Shown here: in pieces, positions 1 to 6,059 of the stretch
Position numbering within the stretch: the first letter of the stretch is position 1
How the letters are laid out: the number at the start of each line of letters is the position of its first letter
Source: an uncultured Pseudomonadota bacterium
GTDB taxonomy: Bacteria; Myxococcota_A; UBA9042; CAIXZC01
Assembly: GCA_937884235.1 (NCBI GenBank)
Contig: CALGBT010000422.1
Span: 1 to 6,862 of the forward strand
Direction: 5' to 3'
Length of the DNA stretch: 6,862 nucleotides
The notes under the pieces: model-generated
The model's input: the letters and a program-made list of their open reading frames with translations, nothing else
The model's database searches: none
Told to the model about the DNA's origin: nothing
Translations under genes and position numbers: made by a program

Positions 1-1005
1 AATAACGCTCCCTGCAGCGACGGCAATGCCTGCACCGACGGCGACATCTGTGCACTCGCAGCTTGCACCCCAGGAGCCGAAGTGAACTGCGACGACGAAC
101 TCTACTGCAACGGAGCTGAAAGCTGCAGCCCCGATTCCGGTTGCACCGCGGGAACTCCGCCCGACCCCGACGACAACATCGTCTGCACCGTCGACGTCTG
201 TGACGAAGAAACCGACTCCCTGCTAAGCACCATCGACCACGGCCTCTGCGACAACGGCTTCTACTGCGACCCGGCTAAGGCCCCCGAAGATGCCTGCGTC
301 GCCCAGGCCTGCGCTCCGGACACCACGAGCTGCGAAGGAACTGTGCAACTCACCTGCAACGCCATCGGCTCATCCTTCCTCGACGACCCCGTCGACTGCG
401 CCGATACCGACCAACTCTGCAAAGATGGAACATGCGTCCACCGCCTCGGCCACCAACAGAACCCCGCCCTCTCCTGCAAAGAGATCCTCGACGCCGGTGA
501 TGCCAGCGGTGACGGCCTCTATTGGCTCGACCCAGAGGGCGACGGCGGAGCCCTCAAGGCCCTTTGCGATATGTCTAGCGACGGTGGTGGATGGACCCGG
601 GTGGTGGTCATCCGCTCCAACTCCATCGCCCACGGCGACAACATCGGCCCCGCCGGCGACCTCTCCGTCGACGGTGCCCCCAGCAAACTCGCCGATGCCA
701 CCATCAATCTGCTCAACACCATCGGGTATTTCCGCTTCAACTGCGCCAACCAGAGCCGCTTCGTCAAGAACGTCAACAACGTCTGGACCTCCAAGAAGAC
801 CAACAGCGAAAACTGGTCCATGGACCGCAACAAGGATCTCAACTTCGAGTGCGCAGCCAACCGCCCCGGCTATGTCTTCTCCGACCATCCGCAATGCAAC
901 TCCGGGCACGTCAACTACGTTGCCGCCAACGGACTCTCGGAAGGCGGCGGCTGCTACTACACCGGAACCAACTGGAATCAGAACGGCTCCCTCTGGGCAA
1001 AGTAG
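1..1005 (+). CDS. Cys-rich repeat protein with C-terminal fibrinogen-like GGGWT domain (5' partial)
   Basis: The frame is open from base 1 to a TAG at 1003-1005 (334 visible residues). A GTG at 82 is in frame, but the Cys-rich pattern continues upstream of it, so the true start lies outside the window. Visible residues 5-98 are Cys repeats of the 'CDDxLYCNGAESC' and 'CTVDVCDEETD' style common in myxobacterial and planctomycete secreted proteins. Residues about 99-143 have a second Cys pattern (CxPxxxxCxG...LTCN...CxDGTCV). Residues 159-334 form a bacterial fibrinogen-like domain: C159-KEIL, then C189-D-M-S-S-D-G-G-G-W-T199, with further Cys near the end and an 'SLWAK' terminus resembling the W-x-basic ending of such proteins. 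It is presumably exported and disulfide-stabilised. Eukaryotic fibrinogen-like domains and intelectins bind glycans or surfaces; the bacterial ligand is unknown. The signal peptide is not visible. The next gene lies 171 bp downstream on the same strand. Confidence 0.85.
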   Translation, partial: NNAPCSDGNACTDGDICALAACTPGAEVNCDDELYCNGAESCSPDSGCTAGTPPDPDDNIVCTVDVCDEETDSLLSTIDHGLCDNGFYCDPAKAPEDACVAQACAPDTTSCEGTVQLTCNAIGSSFLDDPVDCADTDQLCKDGTCVHRLGHQQNPALSCKEILDAGDASGDGLYWLDPEGDGGALKALCDMSSDGGGWTRVVVIRSNSIAHGDNIGPAGDLSVDGAPSKLADATINLLNTIGYFRFNCANQSRFVKNVNNVWTSKKTNSENWSMDRNKDLNFECAANRPGYVFSDHPQCNSGHVNYVAANGLSEGGGCYYTGTNWNQNGSLWAK

Positions 1006-1092
1006 CTCGCACCCCTCTCAGACAGTCCTGATTCTGGACTCGACTTACTCCTAAAGTTACCCTTTGAACTACCGTACTGGGGGGGCTTGTGC

Positions 1093-1125
1093 CCGCGGCA
1101 TAGATACGCGAACCATGCACCGCGG
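1093..1125. repeat. imperfect inverted repeat in intergenic region
   Basis: CCGCGGCAT (1093-1101) can pair with ATG-CA-CCGCGG (1115-1125), giving a 9-bp stem with a two-base bulge and a 13-base loop. It lies about 50 bases before the lipoprotein start codon at 1177, so it could be in the 5' leader or act as an operator. There is no T-run, so it does not look like an intrinsic terminator. In GC-rich DNA such pairings also arise by chance. The rest of the 1006-1176 gap shows a run of seven G at 1079-1085 and no convincing promoter. Confidence 0.25.
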
Positions 1126-1165
1126 ACTTCTGGCAATGAACGTTATGTGAGAACGTCTCCGGAAT

Positions 1166-1169
1166 GGAG
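1166..1169 (+). promoter_or_regulatory. Shine-Dalgarno GGAG that fixes the start at ATG 1177
   Basis: GGAG lies seven bases upstream of ATG 1177. The frame is open further upstream to a TTG at 1087, but the 30 residues that would be added are Arg/His-rich and would bury the hydrophobic signal sequence. The ATG at 1177 places a short basic stretch (MDRR) directly before the hydrophobic segment, as expected for a signal peptide. Confidence 0.7.
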
Positions 1170-1176
1170 TGCTGGA

Positions 1177-3099
1177 ATGGACAGACGCGCCCTACCCACT
1201 ATTTTGCTTCTCGCCGTCGCCCCCGCTGCCTGCAGTTCGAATGCGTCCACCACCTCCGCCGACACCTTCAGCGACCAGCAGGCCGCACCGGAGGTTGGCA
1301 CGACGGACATATTCGCAACCCCAGAGGATGGACCGAGCAGATGGCAGGACATCGCTGAAGATGCGCTCCTCCCTGATGAGGACGCGCACCTTGACAGTAG
1401 CGAGGATCTCCCTCCCCCCCTTGACCTGATCATCCCTGACCTGCCACCAGACCAGAAACCGCTGCTCCAGATCAACGAAGTGGTAACCAGAGATGCCAAT
1501 GGTGGCCCCGACTGGTTTGAACTGCTGGCCACCGGCGATGAAGCCGTTGACCTCGCCGAGTATTCAGTCGTCGACGGCGACCCGAGCCATCCCCTCCAGC
1601 CCCTTCCGAACATCACCCTGCAGCCCGGCGAGCGAATCTACATCGAGGCCATCGCCAGCGACGAGTGGAGTGCCAACCACTCCGTTCCCTTCAAGCTGGG
1701 CAGTAACGACGCACTCCTTCTCGTCCACGGGCAGGACCTGGTCGACCAGGTCTCATGGTGGGGACAAGCCCCTCCCGAAGGCACGAGCTTGGGCAGACTC
1801 CCTGACGGTGAGGGCAACTGGCAACTCCTGCAACCAACCCCCGACGCCGTCAACACAAAGCTGAAACTCAAACTCGCCGAGTGCCATGACCCCTTCCTCT
1901 GGGACCGAGCCACACCGCTGACGCTCAATCTCGAGGCCTCTGCCTGGGAAAGCATGCTGGCCCAGCCGGAAGCCGAAGCATGGGGCGCCGCCGATTTTCA
2001 GTTCAGCACCATCAAGATCCCCAACATCGGCCTGCGCATTAAGGGGGGCAAATCTATCACCAAGATCGCGGCATCAGGCAGCCATCGCTTCTCGTTCAAG
2101 CTCGATTTCAATCGCTACGTCGACATCCAGCAGTTCTGCGGAACCAAGAAGGTCGCGCTGCACAATGCCTGGGGGGATCCCTCGCTGCTGCGGGAGCACC
2201 TGGCCTATCGCCTGGGACGCGAGTTGGGTGTGCCGGCCCCCCGCTCGGCCTTCGTCGACCTCACCATTGGCGGGGAACACCTGGGCACCTACCTCATGGT
2301 GGAATTGGTAGACGACGGCTTCTTCCTCGACGAGCACTTCAAGAATGACAACGGTGACCTCTACGAAGCCAACGCTCCGGCCGGCACGCTTCAGGACCTG
2401 GGCGATACCTTTGCCGACTATCCCGGCTTCGACGTCGAAAAGAATGCCGGCACCACCAACCACGCCGCCCTGCTGAATTTCCTCCAGGTGTTGCACGACG
2501 GCGCTGCCGGCGACTGGGCATCAATCATGGACGTCAACGACACTCTGCGGTACCTCGCCTGGAACACTGCCCTCGCCAATCTCGAAAGCTACAACGGAAC
2601 CGGAGAGAGCTATTACCTCTATGAACAGGAGGGCATCTTCACGCCCATTCCGTGGGATGCCAGTAAGGCCTTTGGTTCACACGGCTGCGGCTGCACCCAG
2701 GAACAACTCCTGGCCCTCGCTGCCAACGAGCCGACCTGCGGCCCGCTGGCCGAGCGACCACTGCTGGACAGGTTGCTCGCAGTGCCTGAATTCCACCAGA
2801 AGTATCGTGGCTACCTTGCTGAGATGCTCGAAGGCGGCCTCCAACCAGCAACCTTCGCAACGTGGCTCGAAAGCGCAGCTGCCATCGTCCGTCCCGGAAT
2901 GGCCAATGGCAGCTATTTCTACTCCACCGACGAATTTGAAGCCGCACTCACCGAGGGATTGCCCGGCGGCAGTCCCGATGGTGACGACATCTTTGGCCTG
3001 CAGCAGTTTGTCGCAGAACGCACCCTCCACCTGGCCGCTCAGCTCGCCGGCGACGAACCTTCGACGCACGACGGCCTCGGCAATTGCGCAACGGAATAG
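1177..3099 (+). CDS. predicted lipoprotein with lamin-tail and CotH kinase-like domains
   Basis: Codes for 640 residues. Residues 1-18 are a signal peptide (MDRR, then a hydrophobic core), followed by A-P-A-A-C19, a slightly atypical lipobox with Pro at -3. Residues 20-95 are an acidic, Pro-rich linker that probably acts as a surface tether. Residues 96-226 match a lamin-tail domain (INEV, DWFEL, FKLGSNDALLL, SLGRLPDGEGNW, TP..VN). Residues about 240-620 match the CotH family: GLRIKGG (285-291), FSFKLDFN with K308, HN...DPSLLREHLAYRLGRELG (329 onward), SYYLY (478-482), PIPWD with D494, AFG, and a C-terminal RPLLDRLL..PEF...Y segment. CotH proteins include atypical secreted protein kinases (spore coat CotH) and fungal invasins. 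The usual DSY...HNYYLY segment reads E470-SYNGTG-E477-S478-YYLY here, so activity is uncertain. The stop lies four bases before the next, paralogous gene. The substrate is unknown. Confidence 0.88.
   Translation: MDRRALPTILLLAVAPAACSSNASTTSADTFSDQQAAPEVGTTDIFATPEDGPSRWQDIAEDALLPDEDAHLDSSEDLPPPLDLIIPDLPPDQKPLLQINEVVTRDANGGPDWFELLATGDEAVDLAEYSVVDGDPSHPLQPLPNITLQPGERIYIEAIASDEWSANHSVPFKLGSNDALLLVHGQDLVDQVSWWGQAPPEGTSLGRLPDGEGNWQLLQPTPDAVNTKLKLKLAECHDPFLWDRATPLTLNLEASAWESMLAQPEAEAWGAADFQFSTIKIPNIGLRIKGGKSITKIAASGSHRFSFKLDFNRYVDIQQFCGTKKVALHNAWGDPSLLREHLAYRLGRELGVPAPRSAFVDLTIGGEHLGTYLMVELVDDGFFLDEHFKNDNGDLYEANAPAGTLQDLGDTFADYPGFDVEKNAGTTNHAALLNFLQVLHDGAAGDWASIMDVNDTLRYLAWNTALANLESYNGTGESYYLYEQEGIFTPIPWDASKAFGSHGCGCTQEQLLALAANEPTCGPLAERPLLDRLLAVPEFHQKYRGYLAEMLEGGLQPATFATWLESAAAIVRPGMANGSYFYSTDEFEAALTEGLPGGSPDGDDIFGLQQFVAERTLHLAAQLAGDEPSTHDGLGNCATE
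3093..3096 (+). promoter_or_regulatory. weak Shine-Dalgarno GGAA inside the end of the preceding gene
   Basis: GGAA lies seven bases upstream of ATG 3104 and overlaps the last codons of the preceding lipoprotein gene, whose TAG is at 3097-3099. The four-base gap and weak site suggest translational coupling of the two genes, hence one transcript. Confidence 0.5.
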
Positions 3100-3103
3100 C
3101 TGA

Positions 3104-6037
3104 ATGAACAACACACATCGGCTCACGCTCGCATTCTCGCTCGTCCTCCTCCTCGCAGCCGCATGCAACGGTGGCAGCAATTGCCCCGTGCTGCTGCAAA
3201 ACGAGCCCGACATACATCCTGCAGACCTCTCCTCGGAGGAGGACGCTACAACCCCGGCAGACCTTGCCGACTCAACCCAGCCAGAGGAACTGCCAACGGA
3301 AGACCTGCCACCGGAACTGGCAGATATCGCCCTTGACTCCCCTACTGCTGAGATCGCTACAGACCTCCAGCCAGTTGACCTCCTCGCCGAAACCTATGAC
3401 GCTCTCGAGGAACTCCACGTCGAGGATGAATGGAGCAACGAGATTGAAGACCTCGCACCCGAGCTCGAACCTGAAGTGGTTGTCCCCCAGGGCACTCCGA
3501 TCATTAATGAAGTCGGGTGCCACGAAGACGACTTCGTTGAACTGGTCAACCTCTCCGACCAAGACCCCGTCTTTCTCATCGGCTACGCACTCAGCGACAA
3601 CCCCTTCGACCCCGACAAGATCTGGCTAATCCCAGACGAGCCCGTAATCCCACCCGGCGGTCGGTTGGTCCTTTACCGTCAGACCCCCGACGAGATCGGC
3701 TTCACCTTTGGTATCGGCTGCGGCAAAGACACAGTCTTCCTGCTGGACCCCGACGGCAACACTGTCGATTCCGTCGTCGCACCGCTCTTCGCCGCTGGCA
3801 ACACCTGGGGATTGCTGCCTGACAAGACTGGCGAATGGGCCGAAAACACTCCCACCCCGGAAGAACCGAACCTCCCCGCAGAGGACCTCGACAACCTCCT
3901 CTTCGATCCCTTCAAGGTCATCCAGGTCGACCTGACCCTTTCGGAGGTTTCCATCGAGTCCCTGAAGCAGGACCCCTATTTCTACGTCCCCGGGACCGTC
4001 ACTGTCAGCATCGATGAAACCACCTACGACACTCTCGAAGTGGGTGTTCGCATCAAGGGGCAGTTGGGGTCAAAACGCCCCATTGACAAGAAGGCCGCCT
4101 TCAAAGTGAAGATGAACTACTCAGTCAAGGGACAGAGATTTCTTGGTCTTAAGAAGCTCACCCTGAACAACATGGTCCAGGACCATGCCATGCTCCACGA
4201 AGCCCTGGCCTACCGAATGTTCCGGGCCTTTGACGTATCCGCCCCTCGCACCGGCTACGCCTGGGTGACCATCAACGGCGAGGACTACGGTCTCTATGCC
4301 AACATCGAGACTCCTGACGACATCTTCCTCTCCCGCTTCTATCAGGCCACCACCCATCTCTACGAAGGTGACTACGGCAGCGACGTCGTCCCCGGCGAAG
4401 CCGGAGAACTCGAGATCGATGAGGGCAGCACTTCCGACATCTCTGACGTCCTCGCCCTCATCGAGGCCGCCCAGGCCCCGGACGAAACGTGGATGGATTC
4501 CGTCGCCCCCTATGCCGACCTGAAGCAGATGTCACGCATGTGGGTGCTTGAGCAATACATCGGCCACTGGGACGGCTACGCTCCCACTATCAACAACTAC
4601 TACCTCCACAGCGACGGGGACGAGTACTTCACCATGCTCCCCTGGGGCGTCGACCAGACCTTCGCGCAGAAGCGAGACTTTTACAGCGGCAAAGGTCACC
4701 TCTTTGCCCGGTGCATGGGCATCAAACTCTGCCGCGACATCTACGAGCAGTCTCTGGTGGACCTCATGCCGATCCTGGACTCACTGGAATCCGTGACCTT
4801 TGTGGAGTCCCTGTCCGAGTTTCTGTTGCCATGGGTCGAGGCCGACCCCAAGCGCGAATACTCCGCCGAAAACGTGGCCAACAACGTCACCTCCACCATC
4901 AACTTCCTCCTTGCCCGCCGCACTCAGGCTGGCGAACTGGCCGACTGCCTGGGCAACGCCGAGGGCGACCTCGACGGCGATGGCTATTTCTGCCAGTGGG
5001 ACTGCGACGAAACCGACCCCACCATCTACTTTGGCGCCCCCGAAGTCTGCGGCGACAACATCGACCAATCCTGCAGCGGCATGGCCGACGATGGCTACGA
5101 CTGCCCCGACTGCATCGAAGCCTACCAGGCCACGCACCGCTACCTCTTCTGCCCCGTCCCCCGCACCTTCGAAGAGGCCATGCCTCACTGCGCCGCGGAC
5201 GGGTCCCAACTCGTCATCATCAACAGCGGCGCCGAAAACGCCTGGGCCAGAGACAAGGCAGCCAGCCTCGGTATCTCGACGGCCTGGATCGGACTCAACG
5301 ATCTCGCTAGCGAGGGCACCTGGGTCTGGGCCGACGGCTCAGCGCCAGACTACACCAACTGGAACAGCGGCGAGCCCAACAACTCCGGCAACGAGGACTG
5401 CACGCAGCTCCTTGCCAACGGACTCTGGAATGACGCCAAGTGCACCAACAAGTACGCCATTGTTTGCGAAGATGCCTGCCTTCCCGGCGAGGATGCCGAC
5501 CAGGATGGCTTCGGCCCCTGCACCGGCGACTGTGACGACTCCAACCCCAATATCCACCCCGGGGCCACCGAAATCTGCGGCGATGGCATCGACCAGGACT
5601 GTGACGGAGTCCCCGACCAGAAGCCGGGCTGCACCGGCAACGTCCCGCTCTTTCCCGAGCCGTCCATTCCCGGCTCGACCTTCTACTACTATCCCGGCAA
5701 CCTCAACTGGCAGAACGCACGGACCCAGTGCCAACTCGAAGGGCCCGGCGCCGACCTCGCCTGGTTCGATAGCGAAGAAGAGTACATTCCCGTCAAAGAC
5801 GCCTTTGCCATCGCCGCAGGAGCCAAAGCAAGCTGGATCGGTCTCAATGATCTGTCAGAAGAAGGCACCTGGGTATGGGCCGACGGCAGCCCGCTCCTCT
5901 ACGAATACTGGAATGCCAACGAACCCAACGACTACGGCACCGGCGAGGACTGCGGTCAGGTGCTGGCCAACGGCCTCTGGAACGACATCCCGTGTGGAAC
6001 GGGCATGTGGGTTGTTTGTCGGATGGCTACCAACTAG
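3104..6037 (+). CDS. predicted lipoprotein: lamin-tail, CotH, and two MopE/C-type lectin modules
   Basis: Codes for 977 residues. A signal peptide (hydrophobic residues 7-20) ends in L-A-A-A-C21, a good lipobox. Residues 25-130 are a highly acidic Glu/Asp/Pro linker. Residues 132-256 are a lamin-tail domain (IINEV, DFVELVN, SDNPFD, a degenerate GLLPDKTGEW, TPEEPN). Residues about 265-600 are a CotH domain: VGVRIKG (313-319), AAFKVK with K334, LNN...D360-HAMLHEALAYRMFR, YIGHWD490-GY, N497-NYYLH, PWGVD517-QTF. Residues 622-660 and 796-837 are MopE-type metal-binding motifs (DxDGDG...CDD..., CGDxIDQxC). Residues 680-790 and 858-974 are C-type lectin domains, each with WIGLND, EGTWVWADG, EPN and WND. 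The predicted role is a surface-anchored, calcium-dependent glycan-binding protein with a kinase-like domain. It shares its first two domains and its lipid anchor with the gene just upstream. Kinase activity, substrate and glycan are inference. Confidence 0.9.
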   Translation: MNNTHRLTLAFSLVLLLAAACNGGSNCPVLLQNEPDIHPADLSSEEDATTPADLADSTQPEELPTEDLPPELADIALDSPTAEIATDLQPVDLLAETYDALEELHVEDEWSNEIEDLAPELEPEVVVPQGTPIINEVGCHEDDFVELVNLSDQDPVFLIGYALSDNPFDPDKIWLIPDEPVIPPGGRLVLYRQTPDEIGFTFGIGCGKDTVFLLDPDGNTVDSVVAPLFAAGNTWGLLPDKTGEWAENTPTPEEPNLPAEDLDNLLFDPFKVIQVDLTLSEVSIESLKQDPYFYVPGTVTVSIDETTYDTLEVGVRIKGQLGSKRPIDKKAAFKVKMNYSVKGQRFLGLKKLTLNNMVQDHAMLHEALAYRMFRAFDVSAPRTGYAWVTINGEDYGLYANIETPDDIFLSRFYQATTHLYEGDYGSDVVPGEAGELEIDEGSTSDISDVLALIEAAQAPDETWMDSVAPYADLKQMSRMWVLEQYIGHWDGYAPTINNYYLHSDGDEYFTMLPWGVDQTFAQKRDFYSGKGHLFARCMGIKLCRDIYEQSLVDLMPILDSLESVTFVESLSEFLLPWVEADPKREYSAENVANNVTSTINFLLARRTQAGELADCLGNAEGDLDGDGYFCQWDCDETDPTIYFGAPEVCGDNIDQSCSGMADDGYDCPDCIEAYQATHRYLFCPVPRTFEEAMPHCAADGSQLVIINSGAENAWARDKAASLGISTAWIGLNDLASEGTWVWADGSAPDYTNWNSGEPNNSGNEDCTQLLANGLWNDAKCTNKYAIVCEDACLPGEDADQDGFGPCTGDCDDSNPNIHPGATEICGDGIDQDCDGVPDQKPGCTGNVPLFPEPSIPGSTFYYYPGNLNWQNARTQCQLEGPGADLAWFDSEEEYIPVKDAFAIAAGAKASWIGLNDLSEEGTWVWADGSPLLYEYWNANEPNDYGTGEDCGQVLANGLWNDIPCGTGMWVVCRMATN
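4967..5467 (+). repeat. module 1 of tandem MopE motif + C-type lectin duplication
   Basis: Covers residues 622-788 of the larger lipoprotein. An Asp/Cys-rich MopE motif (DLDGDG, DCDET, CGDNIDQSC) is followed by a lectin domain with W728-IGLND, W753-N-S-G-E757-P-N759, E764-D-C766 and W775-N-D777. The second copy lies 183 residues (549 bases) downstream, with the same motif order. Confidence 0.85.
5489..6019 (+). repeat. module 2 of tandem MopE motif + C-type lectin duplication
   Basis: Covers residues 796-972. A MopE motif (DADQDG, DCDDSNPNIHPGA, CGDGIDQDCDG) is followed by a lectin domain with W911-IGLND, E940-P-N942, G-E948-D-C950, W959-N-D961 and a final C972. The stretch from WIGLND to the last Cys is strongly similar to module 1, with one extra residue in the loop after EPN. 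The MopE half is closer to the family consensus than in module 1. Confidence 0.85.
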
Positions 6038-6059
6038 GAGAGGTAGGAGCTCACTCTCC
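6037..6059. terminator. possible bidirectional terminator hairpin between convergent genes
   Basis: GGAGAG (6037-6042) and CTCTCC (6054-6059) form a perfect 6-bp stem with an 11-base loop. The stem begins in the TAG of the plus-strand gene, and the loop contains the stop codon of the minus-strand gene. Position and symmetry suit a shared terminator, but neither side has a T-run, so this is weak. Confidence 0.3.

Noticed and set aside
370..909. 179-codon antisense open frame opposite the fibrinogen-like gene.
   Set aside because: A Val/Gly/Ala-rich low-complexity translation, antisense to a clearly supported domain; no independent evidence.
1024..1040. AGTCC...GGACT inverted repeat as a terminator for the fibrinogen-like gene.
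   Set aside because: Only a 5-bp stem with a 7-base loop and no T-run; too weak to call.
1064..1092. TTGAAC as a -35 promoter element for the CotH operon.
   Set aside because: No acceptable -10 element at 16-18 bp spacing; TAGATA at 1101 is too far away.
1087..1176. Upstream TTG start giving a 670-residue version of the first CotH lipoprotein.
   Set aside because: It would add 30 Arg/His-rich residues before the signal peptide; ATG 1177 has a GGAG at ideal spacing and leaves an exposed signal sequence.
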